A stretch of DNA of 64,000 nucleotides from the NCBI GenBank assembly GCA_036346395.1, contig CM070601.1, positions 11,219,763-11,283,762 on the forward strand, given 5' to 3'. Position 1 is the first letter of the stretch. The number at the start of each line of letters is the position of its first letter. Positions 24,625-35,745 of the stretch are shown piece after piece. Below the pieces are notes generated by a model. That model searched no databases. It was not told the origin of the DNA and saw nothing but the letters and a program-made list of their open reading frames with translations. The DNA is from Hsuehochloa calcarea. Its lineage: Eukaryota > Streptophyta > Magnoliopsida > Poales > Poaceae. The position numbers and the translations under genes are program-made.

Positions 24625-26461
24625 ATGTCGTCGTCGCCCCGTTCACATGCTAGCCATCTCCTGGCTTTGAGTATATATGCGTGCATGTACGTGTATGACT
24701 GCGCGCGAATGTGCGTCTGTGTGCGCGTTGTGCTGCGGTGCAGTGCGCGTCAGATCATAGATAGGGACCATGCATGCAGAGCGATGCCATCGATGGATGT
24801 CACACGTCCAGTCACGCACCCATAGCGTGGCGCCACGGACGTTGGACAGCCCCAGTGGCCGAGCACCCTCCGGTCACATGGCGCTGGGCCCCCCCCGCCC
24901 CGCATGCGATTGCGCCCAACGGCTCCGTCCGATCCATGCGGTACGCCCGTGCATGCGGCCGCCCAGGGTCTCCATCTTGCGGACTTGAAGTAGAAGTAGT
25001 AGTAGTTTGTGAATGATCCCGGCCAGGACCTCTTTGGAATCATCAAAGGAAAGATTAGAGCTCGGATATATAGGATGAAAGGCTTCTCATCGCATGTTTT
25101 TTCTTTACCACCGGATCTGACTTAAAATGGTCAATTCTAGTCATCCGATCAGACGCAACAAAAATCGATAAGACGCAATAATTATGCAGTAAGTATGGAT
25201 TCCTCAGTACAACAAATAAACATCCCTATCGAAACAAAAATTTACTCTTATACAATAAATCAAAAAACACTATTGCAGCAAAAAAACTATTGCCACAAGA
25301 TTTGGTGCAACAACATCACAGCAATAAAAAAACATTCAATACAACATTTTGAACCAACTGTTGCAATGAATTTAGCAAGCGTTTGCAACAAACACATGAC
25401 ACGAACCGGTCTCGACCTTGGATGGCTGCGGCGGCACGCTCGGGCGGATACTAGGCGTTATTGCCTAGCGCAAGCAGTTGCTTCCACCTCGGAGCTCGGA
25501 GGAGGAAGCGGTAGCACCCGCCTGGAACTCAGAGGAGGATGCGGTGGTGCCCGGTCGTGAGCCCGGAGAAGGCCGTGGCGGCGACGGTCATACATTCTGC
25601 TCCGACACCGCATCACTTGGGGAGCCTCACCACTATCGTCCATCCCGCACTGGTTGAACTTTAGTGGCAGAGTAATTAGAGAAGCCAGCTAAATCAGGGA
25701 AGTGAGCATGAGCGTGAGAAAAAAAAGAAAAAGATTAAGGATAAAGATGGTTGGATAGGGTACGAGGGGTGGAGAATGCTTGCAGTCGGAGAATACCGGT
25801 CAACTGAACTGCTGATCTTTTCGACTCATTCGGCGCATAGGTCTTAACATTGTCGAGTCATGAGCAGTGGGCTAGCCATTGGACGCACGAGCCGAAGCGT
25901 TCTCCAAATCAATCGATTCGAGTTCGTTCATTTGAAGCAAAGCAGTGTGAAGGCGTAGAGCTGGAGCATGGATGTCGCACATACGTAGACGCACCATGCC
26001 ATGGCTTTGAATGAACACTCAGGCATGCATGTACTGTGTGTGACAAGGGAGCGGTCGATCTTAACCCATGATGAACTATGTATGTATGATATGGTCCTGC
26101 AGTATGGTATATATATGTGCGCATTTCCTATTTCATATGCAGGAGCCGGCCACTGGAGGGTTGGAGATGCACCTATTCTGTTCACCAGAAAGACATACTC
26201 CTTGGATTACACTTTGCAAACATCAAAGTTACCACTACTACAGTTGTGAGCTGTGACTGTATGTTAACCTTATCTGATGCCCCTAGAAGGATATATATAT
26301 ATATATACATCGTGCATCCCATTTCCCATACTCGGTCACCTCCGGTCCTTGATATTAGTAGGCGCAAAAGATGAGCAGTCTTACTCAACGAGCTGTTGTT
26401 CATTGGCTTATACTACATAACCGGAGGATCGATCAGTCCTTGGCTCTTATCTTACACAAAG

Positions 26462-26488
26462 TGCTGCTGCTGCTGCTGCTGCTGCTGC
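26462..26488. repeat. (TGC)n microsatellite
   Basis: Nine uninterrupted TGC units with no gene structure around them. Confidence 0.85.
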
Positions 26489-26743
26489 ACCCCAATAATG
26501 CAGACGCAGTCGCTCTCGCCAGCGGCGGCAGCAATGGCATGATTGCACGTTCTAGATCGCTCGTCCGATCCGATGGCCTCTCTCCCAGTCTCACACACCC
26601 CCTCACTACGAGTTAATTGACTATTGCTGCCCAGTGCGCCGTGCGTACGCGCGCGCTGCGCAGGCACGGATCGCTATCGCGGCGTTTGAAACGAGAACCC
26701 ACTCCCCCACTCCCCTAGCCCGCTCGCTCCCACTGTCACATCT

Positions 26744-26780
26744 CCGTCTGCCGTCTGCCGTCTGCCGTCTGCGTCTGCGT
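26744..26780. repeat. (CCGTCTG)n minisatellite
   Basis: CCGTCTG-type units repeat four times, followed by two GCGTCT units. Confidence 0.75.
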
Positions 26781-26820
26781 CAGGTAGGCTCAGCCTCAGT
26801 GACACAGTCATGCACCAATC

Positions 26821-26844
26821 AGAGAGAGAGAGAGAGAGAGAGAG
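26821..26844. repeat. (AG)n microsatellite
   Basis: Twelve AG units. Confidence 0.9.
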
Positions 26845-27120
26845 CATTGCAGATTTGCAGGATTGCAGCTGCGTCGCAAGGACGGAGCCGCACATGCTTT
26901 AGGGATCCTTCTCCTTTATAGTACCCTGACCCCCTCGCAGCCTTGCTGATCGCTTTGTTTGTCCCCTCTTGATCCTGGTAAAATGTACCCTGCATGCTTA
27001 CCTTACCACTGCACACCCCACTACTTAGTTACTAGTCCCCACCCTTTTTATGATGTTAAAACGCGAGGCCCGTACGCGCGCACCCAACATCAAGCAAAGC
27101 AACCGTCTTTTTTACCGCCC

Positions 27121-27142
27121 GCGCACGCGCACGCGCACGCGC
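27121..27142. repeat. (GCGCAC)n minisatellite
   Basis: Alternating purine-pyrimidine GCGCAC repeats, a sequence class that can adopt Z-DNA. It abuts the eroded left LTR of the Copia element. Confidence 0.7.
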
Positions 27143-27604
27143 CATCGACGGCTCCCCCTCGTATGCGCACAGGACAGCGGTCCTTGGATCGCATCGGAGT
27201 TCAAGATACCATACAAACACATACGGTACGAAAATGAAGTAGATAAATATAGAACTAAAAAACAACAACGGAATAATCACATCGAAAGATTTTGAAGAAA
27301 TCAACTTCACATTATTTATACAGGGTACAATGGATTGTCGCTCTCTCGCAACCGTTTTGAACATTTAGGACCATCAGACCCTGCCATATACAAAAATCTG
27401 ATCATCTCGTGTACCTCTTACTTTGAATGAGTTGATTCGTGACTTATATTATCCACGACCACCCCTCGTAGCTTTATATAGTGTCCATAATTCTACTCCA
27501 AAAGGAAATATAAATCATAATACTGATAAGATTATGATAGGAATCCTTATATAATACATCTCCAAGTTCTAATAAGTTAGAATGTGAGTTAACCATACTC
27601 AACA
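27143..27604 (-). mobile_element. Left LTR (3' LTR on minus strand) of a decayed Copia element
   Basis: This stretch is a diverged direct copy of 29327-29751. Shared text includes TTCAAGATACCATACAAACACATAC versus the right-LTR GTTACGAGATACCACACGAG, the TTGTCGCTCTCTCGCAACC block, TATACAAAAATCT, CTCTTACTTTGAATG and the GGAGTAG-type end. It ends AACCATACTCAACA at 27604, which on the minus strand is a canonical TGTTGAG LTR start. The left boundary is eroded. Confidence 0.65.
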
Positions 27605-29326
27605 ATTTTCACACTGACTCCTATCTGTTGAAGTCATCATGCTCCTCCAATAATTCGCTCCAAGTCTACTCCACTATTTTTGTTTTTCCATTTTCCTCCC
27701 ACCTCTGGGAGTGCCCCTGCAACAGGGGCTCATGAGCATTACCGTAATGTGTGTGTCGGTATCTGGGCTAACCTGCCAGGAAACTCCACCTGGGAGCTCC
27801 TCCGTTGTGTAGTTTGGTTAATCACACCTCCTCTTTCTACATCCCCACACCATAGGTTTGTACTGTCTCCGAGCTCCACTTACTCGTCGATATCGCGTGG
27901 TTGGTATCACCACGTCTTCCTTCTTCCAACAGCTCATACCTTCGCCTTTCTATCTGCTAGATTTTGCAACCGTCTTTGTAGTTCCGCACATACTACAGAT
28001 GAGACCCGAGTATCTACCATTGACGACACGGTTTTCTTCTCCTGACCAAGATTTTTTTATCAGACCTCCCATTGGCTACTCTTCCCTTATGATTACCCAT
28101 TAATCGGTATCCTCCGTTGCTCTAGATACTTTTAATGATTACCCGCTCTTTGCAAGTAACTCGCATGACTCCACCTCGAAGTGATACATCACAACCTTTG
28201 AGTTCAAGCGACCTCACATATATTAGATTCTTATTTAAGCCAGTAATATACCAAACTCCTGCCAATCTGCGATGCGCTCCATTATATATCTCCAATGTAA
28301 CCATTCTCATCTTAGTAATTGCATACTCCTTGCAATCTGTTAAGCAAACAATTATATGTGTCTGGCATAGAGATCCTTTTGTCAAATGTCTCCCTCACTG
28401 AACATATATGAAAGCAACAGCTTGAATCTAATTTTTCATCTATGAGAAGTACCTGATTGACTGATGACTATACATCTCAATCATCGTTGGTTGCTGCCAC
28501 TGAGCATGCTCCCCTCACTTGCTTTAAACTTAGACAGTCATTTATCATATGACATTCCTCATCAGATAGATAGCATACACGTGTGACATTGCTCTTGCCC
28601 TTCTTCTTCCTGTGAATTTTTCTTTTGCTTGCAACACCTACAACATCCAATGCTTGATCACCCGAGAATGGAGAGTTTGATGACTTCTTCAATAGATGTG
28701 ACTTTTGCCTCCAATAGATATGACACTACCTCATTATAGTTGAAAGTGCTTTTTTCAACGAGAATATTCATCACCAATTGCTCCCATGATGGTGGTAGAG
28801 ATGGTGTCAACATGACGACTTGTTGTTCTCCTCAATTTTCTCATCCACACTAGTCACCAATGTGATAAGCTTACTGAAGATATTGAAATGATCAACAAAC
28901 TGTGTGCCTTCCTCCATGCACAACCTGTACAGTTGCCACTTCAGCACCCATCAGTTTGTCTGTGACTTTTTCATATACAATTATTCTAAGCCACTCTATA
29001 ATTTCTTCGGTGAATTTCACCTTAATCACTGAGTATTTTACCCCATTGAAGAGAAATAAACGCATTGTATTGACAACCTTCCACTTTACCACCTTCCATT
29101 CTTCTACATATATCTTTTCTGGTTTGCCCCCCTTCAAGAGCATTGATTAACCCCTGCTGGACAAGGACGTTCTTCACCACACATTGCCATACGCTGAAAC
29201 TTCCTCCGCTGTCAAATTTCTCCACTTGATTCAACATCATTGACGTCGATCTTGATTTTGTGCTACCTGATATTTTGCCGACCTTATCGCAAATCAGATT
29301 AATCTAGCATTGGTTCTGATACCACT
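27605..29326 (-). pseudogene. Gutted Copia gag-pol interior, minus strand
   Basis: Reading leftwards on the minus strand, gag remnants come first (29240-29022: KFDSGGSFSVWQ and LVQQGLINALEG, typical of Copia gag; 29143-28892). A degenerate zinc-knuckle region follows (28692-28477, CYLSDEECHMINDC, with the second cysteine of the CCHC pattern misplaced or lost). Then comes the GAG pre-integrase part (28385-28122: YITGLNKNLIYVRSLELKGC). Stops and frameshifts separate the pieces. Integrase, reverse transcriptase and RNase H are absent, so most of pol is deleted. The primer-binding site, reverse-complemented TGGTTCTGATACCA, is at 29311-29324 immediately beside the right LTR. The element cannot move by itself. 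Confidence 0.75.
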
Positions 29327-29751
29327 TGTTATACTTTGATACACTTTCTTATGCGCAATAGCCCTCATATCGAATCAGAGTTACGAGATACCACACGAGT
29401 GCATACACTATCAAGAACGAAGTAGATGAATCTCGTAGAGGGAACCAAATAACAGCGACGAGAGAGAATGATTTGACAAAGGTGACCACACATTCCTTAA
29501 ACACAACCTCAAAAGATTACAAGGGCTTATCGCTCTCTCACAACCCTCTCGAACCTTTTCAGACTCTTGGATCCTAGCCCTATACAAAAATCTAGTGTTA
29601 AAGAATAACCAAACATCTAATCCTTTTGTGCACCTCTTGCTTTGAATGGGTTGGTTTGTGTCTTACATTCTTCATGACTACCCTTCATGGCTTTATATAG
29701 TCTTCCCTAGTTCTCCTTCAAAAGAAAATAGGAATATGATTCAGATATTAT
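29327..29751 (-). mobile_element. Right LTR (5' LTR on minus strand) of the Copia element, cut by a TRIM
   Basis: It begins TGTTATACTTTGATACACTT directly after the primer-binding site and is colinear with the left LTR until the TRIM at 29752. The remainder of the LTR is not recognisable beyond the TRIM, so the insertion was accompanied or followed by loss of sequence. Confidence 0.65.
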
Positions 29752-30290
29752 TGTGCAGTGCCATCAGACCACTAAACTAGCATCCGATCTTGGGCTAGCT
29801 AAACCAGCATCCCGACCCTAGGTCGTTGGGCCGCTAACCCGCAAGCCCAACTACATAGTAGCAACTAAGGGATCTTGGGCCATCTTTCCCAAAAGACTAG
29901 CTTGATAGGTGGGTACACCCTCACCCCTTATAAATCGTGCCCTGTCCCCCCACAACCGATGCGGGACTATCCTAACAAATCTCCCCCTCACACATCGGGT
30001 GTGCTCCCCGGCAACTGTGAAGTCTGAGATGTATCTGGGATACCTGAGCTTTGATACCAATTATTGTGCTGCGCCATCGGACCACTAAACCAGCGTTCGA
30101 TCCCTGGCTCGCTAAACCAGCGTCCCGGCCTCAGGTCGTTTGGCTGCTAACCCGCAAGCCCAACTACAGAGCAACAACTAAGTGGTATTGGGCCATCTCT
30201 CATCAAAAGACTAGCATGATAGGTGGGTACACCCCGCCCTTATAAATCGTGCACTGTCTCCTCCTATAATTGACGTGAGACTATCCCCTA
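29752..30290 (-). mobile_element. TRIM (terminal-repeat retrotransposon in miniature), minus strand
   Basis: Two direct repeats of about 226 bp (29752-29977 and about 30065-30290) both begin TGTGC and share CTAACCCGCAAGCCCAACTAC and the TATAAATCGTGC core. They flank an 87-bp interior. On the minus strand, the interior starts with TGGTATCAAAGC (30059-30048), a methionine-tRNA primer-binding site, and ends with a GAGGGGGAGA polypurine tract (29989-29980) next to the second LTR. There is no coding capacity. The TATAAATC inside each repeat is read on the plus strand, so its promoter role is unclear. The first copy ends CCTAACA, while the second ends CCCCTAC, and no target duplication is preserved. 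Confidence 0.82.
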
Positions 30291-30329
30291 CGGTTCGGAC
30301 TATGAGTCCGAATTAAACATGTAGTCGAG

Positions 30330-30332
<3 letters not shown>

Positions 30333-30371
<39 letters not shown>
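30333..30371. repeat. (TA)n microsatellite
   Basis: About 19 TA units, the longest simple repeat of the window. Confidence 0.95.
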
Positions 30372-30373
<2 letters not shown>

Positions 30374-30511
30374 CTGACCTCTTGTAACTCTAATCAGATA
30401 AAAAAGAAAGAAACTCTTTGTACTGATAGAGCCGCTGCGATTCGACTCCTGAAGACGTAGGTGCCGAACCCGTAAATAAATATTCATGTCTCTTGTGTAC
30501 TTATCGTAACT

Positions 30512-30678
30512 ATTCTCTCGCACTAACCCTGTCCGGTTGCAACAGATATGTATCCTTATAAAACACGTTTTCAAATCCCATTAGGTTGGGGTAATTATTC
30601 TCTCGCACTAACCCTGTCGCCGGTTCCAACAGATATGTATCCTTATAAAACACGTTTCAAATCCCAGTAGGTTGGGAT
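30512..30678. repeat. 85-bp tandem duplication upstream of the ARM-like gene
   Basis: Copies start at 30512 and 30597 with ATTCTCTCGCACTAACCCTG. Both contain CAACAGATATGTATCCTTATA and AAACACGTTT, and both end TAGGTTGGG. A few substitutions and small indels separate them. Each copy contains a CACGT core and CCTTATAAAA. Confidence 0.85.
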
Positions 30679-30890
30679 ACGAGTGATGCATACTCAACAG
30701 TAAGCAAGCACACCACACCACACCGTCGCGCAGGCGCAGCTGAAGCGGCAGCGGCAGCGGCGGCAGCTCAGCTCGCATCGCTGCGCAGAATCTCCCCGAC
30801 AGCGCGGGTACGCACAGCCCGAGCATTCAATTCGGTTGGGCCACCACCACCTCACCACCTCCATATCAACCGGCCGCGGCCGGCCGGTCT

Positions 30891-30900
30891 TATACTATAG
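30891..30900 (+). promoter_or_regulatory. Possible TATA element of the ARM-like gene
   Basis: TATACTATAG stands out in an otherwise GC-rich stretch 112-121 bases before the start codon. It is a weak match to a TATA box, and no transcript start can be inferred. Confidence 0.3.
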
Positions 30901-31011
30901 CTCGCCTCACGCACCGCGCCTACCCGCCCGCACCTGCCTCCGCCTCTGCATCTCCACCCCTAGTACGTACGTGACGCTTTCGCGCGAGCGAGAGCGCAGC
31001 TGCGTTGCCAA

Positions 31012-32031
31012 ATGAGCCGCGCGCAATCGGGTGGGGGCGGGGGCAGCGCGGCGAAGCTCAAGGCGTCGCCACGGGCGCTCTTCTCCTGCGGCATCTTCAG
31101 CACCTGCACGCATCCGGCACTCAGCCCCACCGCCACTCCCAACAACAATGTGGTGGCGGGGGGTGGTGTCAAGGTTGGATCGACCACGCCCTGCGCCGAG
31201 GCGTCCGCGTCGCCGGTGGTGGAGGCCGTGGCCACGCCGCCGCCTCCGCAGAGGCAGCAGCCGCAGGCGGCCGTGCAGAGGAATGTCGGCCCGTCGTCGT
31301 CTTCCTCGTCCTCGTCGTCCTCGGCATCGCAGAGTTTCACGCAGTGGAGGCTGCCGGTGCATCACCCACCGCAGGCGTCGGCGTCGGCGGGGGGAGGAGG
31401 AGCAGGGGACGCGCTGGTGAGCGCGGAGGAGAAGTTCGCGGCGGGGGAAGTGGTGGCGGCGCTGCGGACAGTGGAGAGGGAGATGGAGGCCGCGGCGAGG
31501 GCGGTGCCGGCGGGGGTCGTGGCCGGGGTGGTCGCGGCGGTGCGGGAGCCGGCGACGGCGAGGCTGGCGGCGAAGGTTCTGCTTGTTGTGCTGCTAGAGG
31601 AGGTGAACAGAGAGACGGCGGTCGAGTTGGGCGCGGCGTCCGCGGCCGTGGAGGCTGTGGCGGCGTCGGGGCCGGCCGGGGCCACGGCGGAGCGCGCGCT
31701 GGCAGCGCTGGAGCTGCTGTGCACGGCCGCGGGCGGTGCCGTGGCAGTGCGGAGGGAGCCATTGGCGGCGCCGGTGCTGGCGCGGGCCGTGGAGGGGATG
31801 GCCGGCCGCGGGCGGGAGTGCGCCGTCGGCGTCCTGGCCGCCATCTACGGCTCCGGGGGAGGCGAGGACGGGGCGTCCTCTCCGCCGCCGCCGGAAGTCG
31901 TCAAGGCCGTCGTAGCAGCGATGCAGGGGGAGTGCAGCGCGCGGGGACGGCGCAAGGGCGCGCAGCTGCTGCGCGCGCTGCAGGAGGGAGGCCGCCTCGG
32001 GCTCGCGTGGGACGGCGTCGGCGAGCCCTGA
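31012..32031 (+). CDS. Intronless ARM-like protein resembling the C-terminal half of plant U-box proteins
   Basis: 339 residues, GC content very high, no stop in frame, starting at ATG 31012 after a GC-rich leader. The N-terminus has KASPRALFSCGIFSTCTHPA (about residues 16-35), a conserved-looking block, then a low-complexity proline/glutamine/serine linker (about 50-110) with FTQWRLPVHHPP. Residues from about 125 to the end are alanine/valine/leucine-rich helices, for example EEKFAAGEVVAALRTVEREM, ARLAAKVLLVVLLEEVNRE, AERALAALELLC and AVVAAMQGECSARGRRKGA. The last of these resembles the final ARM repeat of plant U-box E3 ligases, where QxxCSxRxKxKAxxLLKLL is typical. No U-box is visible, so ubiquitin-ligase activity is not implied. 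A role as an adaptor or scaffold is inference. Long frames in other registers (for example 31005-32180) are GC-bias shadows. Confidence 0.85.
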   Translation: MSRAQSGGGGGSAAKLKASPRALFSCGIFSTCTHPALSPTATPNNNVVAGGGVKVGSTTPCAEASASPVVEAVATPPPPQRQQPQAAVQRNVGPSSSSSSSSSSASQSFTQWRLPVHHPPQASASAGGGGAGDALVSAEEKFAAGEVVAALRTVEREMEAAARAVPAGVVAGVVAAVREPATARLAAKVLLVVLLEEVNRETAVELGAASAAVEAVAASGPAGATAERALAALELLCTAAGGAVAVRREPLAAPVLARAVEGMAGRGRECAVGVLAAIYGSGGGEDGASSPPPPEVVKAVVAAMQGECSARGRRKGAQLLRALQEGGRLGLAWDGVGEP

Positions 32032-33007
32032 CACGCGGGCCCAAGCCGCCAGCCTCCAAAGCAGAGGCCCCAGTCTCAGTGTGTTTTACTTTGGAGGCTT
32101 ACAATCGGGCCCCACCCGCAGTGACCGGACAGGTGGGCAGTGGATTGGATTGGGTGGTGGGGATGTGGCCGGGGTACTGAAGTGTGGGGACGGGCGAGGA
32201 CGAGCTGCAGCAGCGGCGGCGGCTTTGGTTTAGCGATAATGAAACGGTGGTGCCTTGCTGATTGATTTGTTGTCACCTCTGTCGGTTGTGATGATTTGTA
32301 CGATCCATTCTGTGAATTTGCCCCACGCATGGCGCATGTTTGCTGTTATATCGAGCATCAAAATTCATCTGCCTGATAAAATTCAGATCAGTAATCTGTT
32401 TGGCTCTTCTCGCGTGTAATCTGTTTCCTGTTCCATTTCTCATCTCCGATCCCCCTGTTCAGTAGATGTGCAGTAGCGTCTAGCTTGGGCCCTAACCGAA
32501 CTAAACTTCAAGCCAAACATGTTACCGATCTTTTCTTGTGCTCAGAACTTGGTGGGCAATTTGCCGTCGAGTGAAGATCAGACAATGCAGACGAACTTAT
32601 CATGTATCTTATCTTAACTATTAAAAGAAAAGTGCTAACCCCCCCGCCCAAATGCCTCTCGCACCCGTATTGAATACCTGTTGGGCTCCTCGCGGGGTAG
32701 TCGGCCTCACCTGTTACCGAGGATGACTTCATCGTGCACTTCTTCACCATCGTATGCTCCTTTTCCTCTACGTGGACGACTGACTGTGTGGGCCACTACT
32801 GCTCCACCGGCTCCAGCGATCACCCCATCCCTTGACACCGCCGCTGAGGCCTCCGACAGCGGCAAGAGCCTCCATGACAACCCCGAAAGCAAGGCGGTGA
32901 GCTCAATGCAACTTTAATTACCCTTTTTATTCGAGTTGGTTGTGGCTGTGAGAATAGAAGACCGAGGCTGTCTTGTCCCTTTCTCTTAGTTCTTGCAGGA
33001 CCGTGGC
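32032..33007. other. 3' flank of the ARM-like gene and spacer
   Basis: 32040-32450 probably includes the 3' UTR, including TTTGTACGATCCATTCTGTG. The remainder has no supported gene. Confidence 0.4.
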
Positions 33008-34195
33008 CCCATGCATAGGGATGAAAACGGATCGGATAGTTTCCGACCGATCCGGACGAAAACGGATTCGGATTGTCTCGGATCGGATTTTTCTCGGATA
33101 ATTTTCGGATCGGATACGGATTCGGATTTTTTTGTCGGAAACGAATACGGTATGCATGCTATCCGGCGGATACGGATACGGATACGGATTATCCGGATAG
33201 GACAAGTCCGGATATCCGGATTTCAGCCCAATAGAAGAGGATTTCAGCCCAAAAGGGAAAATAAGATTTTAATTGATTTTCGAATTTCAGAAAATGCAAC
33301 AAATCAAATAACCTTTTAGAAAATAGCAAATAGAGTTAAAAAATTCTAGAAAAAATCACAAAAATTCCTTAAATTATTTTGAACTTAATAAAATTAATTC
33401 CAAGTTAAAGTTAGTTTTTATTTTTGCACATAAATTATTTTTAATTTCTGAAAAATATGAACAACCTTATTAAAATCCAGAAAATTCAAGAAATTAATTA
33501 TTATTTTTTCATTTTCACTTTAAATACAATAAAATCCCAGAAATCTCAATAATTTTTTTTTGACATTGAAAACTAGGAAATTAAATAATTGACTTTATTT
33601 CATTTATTTTTTCTTTTTAATCAAGAAAACTCTTTTAAATCTCAAAAAATCCAATAAACTAATAACTTTATTAATTTTATTTTTTGGTAACATACTTTGG
33701 AATGTTACGGTCATTTACGTATAGATTAACTATCTAGCCTCATCAATGTTAGTGTGAACTAAGTTTTATGTATGTGATAAGCTAAGTGTGAATGTGTGAT
33801 GACTTGTGACTTTGTGAGTTCTGACTTATAAGCTAAATATGGTAAACTAAGTGTTATGTTTATGATGGACTAGTTAATGCAACTTGTTAGTGCCAATGTT
33901 ATGCGTGGTTGCTGAAAATATGAATAATTCATGAATGTGTTGCATCAAATGAACTAGTTATATGTTTTCGTTAATTTCTGGCATACAATTTAAGGGGTTT
34001 TCATGTTCCGAAAATAATCCGCGATCGTATTCGTTTCAATTCAGATTCGCCCGTATTCGTATTCGATATTATTCAGATCCGTATTCAGATCCGGAGTATC
34101 CGTATTCATATCCGGATCCGGAAAAAAATATGAAAACAAATATGACAGAGCCATTATCCGTCCGTATCCGATCCGTTTTCACACCTACCCATACA
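33008..34195. mobile_element. Non-autonomous hAT element with 8-bp target duplication
   Basis: The element spans 33016-34187 (1172 bp). The left end TAGGGATGAAAACGGATCGG and the reverse-complemented right end TAGGTGTGAAAACGGATCGG are 20-bp inverted repeats with three mismatches. Both are followed by dense CGGATACGGAT-type subterminal repeats (33040-33230 and 34030-34180). The flanking 8-mers CCCATGCA (33008-33015) and CCCATACA (34188-34195) differ at one position. The interior is AT-rich and carries no transposase. Confidence 0.85.
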
Positions 34196-35745
34196 GCCCG
34201 CCCACCTATTCCCGCCAGTGTTCGCCAGCCCCGGTACCAGGCTACCAGCACTGACCAATAAGGCAAGGAGCCACGCTGAGGCGATCAGACTCTAATATAT
34301 GTGTGCTTGTGTTGTTATTTTTTATTATTTTAACAAAATGCGCGCCCTACTGCCACTTCTTCAGAACTACTTCTCCCCATTGCCACTTCTTCAGCCCCAT
34401 CAGCACCACCCGAGGCATGTCAATGCCATCAATAGTCCTATCTTCTGGTCCTTCCTCATTTTCATTTGAGTAGGTGTTATTGTTCTTGTTGTCCAACACA
34501 TGTTCAATAGAATGCTTCAATGGCCTCACTCAGGTTCTTGTTGCTTAGTTGTGCAGGGGATTGACGAGTTTGGGCATGATTAGAGTTTTTCCTATTTTTT
34601 TAAATTATTATTACCGCAATTCATATTGAGTTCCATGTCGCTCCAATTTACTTGACTAGATTTTCTTTTGTAATCTGCAAGGAAGTCAAAGATTGAGAGG
34701 TTCATCCATTGATGTGCATCATGCCATCATCTAATCCTTCAAAGAAGAGAATGATGGAAAGACGATGGAGGTCAGTACGTGGCAGGATCTGGTTTTACTG
34801 CCAACGGTGTCCTTCTCTAATCATCACTTGTTCAGCTGGAGCAACCCAAGTTCACAAGGCTATTTCAGTTTCTATTATGTACTGCAAGGGTTTTGTGCCA
34901 GAGTTCAGGATAGATGGGGAGTGATTCAAAGCAACAATACAAGGTTATTTCTTGGTTCTTACAATTGTTATAATGACTATCTGGCCATATTCTATTCATC
35001 ATATGTCTCTTTTGTTGTGTTTCTTTCAAAGTGTGTACGGAACTATGGCATGCTAATAATAAGTTCCAAATTAAAACAATTGGAGTAACTCCCAGTAGTA
35101 GTTGTATATGATAATGTAATCCTAAATCAATTGTAAGTTCAAAGGGGAAGGCCTCGATGACTGAATTATGAACTTTTCAAGCATGTAATAACTGAAGAAG
35201 ATACTACCAGAGTTAAAATAGTCCCTTTCTCAAATTTTTTAGGGCCCGTATTGGCAAGTACTTGTGCCATTGCTTTTCTAAATTCCAAGGTTCGCTCTTT
35301 TATTTTTGTGTCATAGATGAACATGTCCGGTAGTGAAATGCAGTACTCTTAATTAGAATTTTAGTTTGTAAAGAAAGAGGGAATTTCAAAGTAATTTGCT
35401 GATGAGCGATTACAGATCCGTGCATATTGATCTTGTCAGGGGAATTTCCTTGCCACTTTCCATGAAAAAAGTGACCATTATATGTTAAACTACACAATGT
35501 GATGTCGACAAACCTTTTAAACCAGTTGACTTCTTTGCTTTTCAGTTTAGCTGAATATCATAAACATGCATGGAGGTGCTTTGATAGGGAGAGTATTCAA
35601 TTTAGCATTACATGCGTTATGTTGTATTTTAAGAATCAGTGCATGCTGCAGAAAACCCAAAATAAATGAACCATGAAGAAACATTTTTCATTATGATGCA
35701 CAGTACCTTCCCATACCAAATAATTCCACCTGAAATCATGGATGG
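34196..35745. other. Spacer without recognised gene
   Basis: It includes a short repeated word, GCCACTTCTTCAG, at about 34350 and 34382. The frames at 34709-35088 show no family motif. Confidence 0.4.

Larger units (their letters stand above)
23297..27139. other. Spacer with TTGTTGCAA-rich blocks and microsatellites
   Basis: 23297-23480 is GC-rich, and 23500-23960 is AT-rich with repeated TTGTTGCAATAAA-type words. The complementary words (GCAACAAA, TGCAACAA) recur at 25150-25400, next to a second GC-rich block at 25420-25660. This may represent two copies, in opposite orientation, of one non-autonomous element family, but I could not define ends. No real gene is supported between. Confidence 0.35.

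Noticed and set aside
26229..26245. CACTACTACAG as a CACTA left terminus
   Set aside because: No CACAGACGG-type subterminal repeats or matching right end follow, so it is probably a chance match.
31005..32180. 391-residue glycine/arginine-rich frame overlapping the ARM-like gene
   Set aside because: It is a +1 shadow of the 31012-32031 gene produced by high GC content; composition is low complexity and no motif is present.
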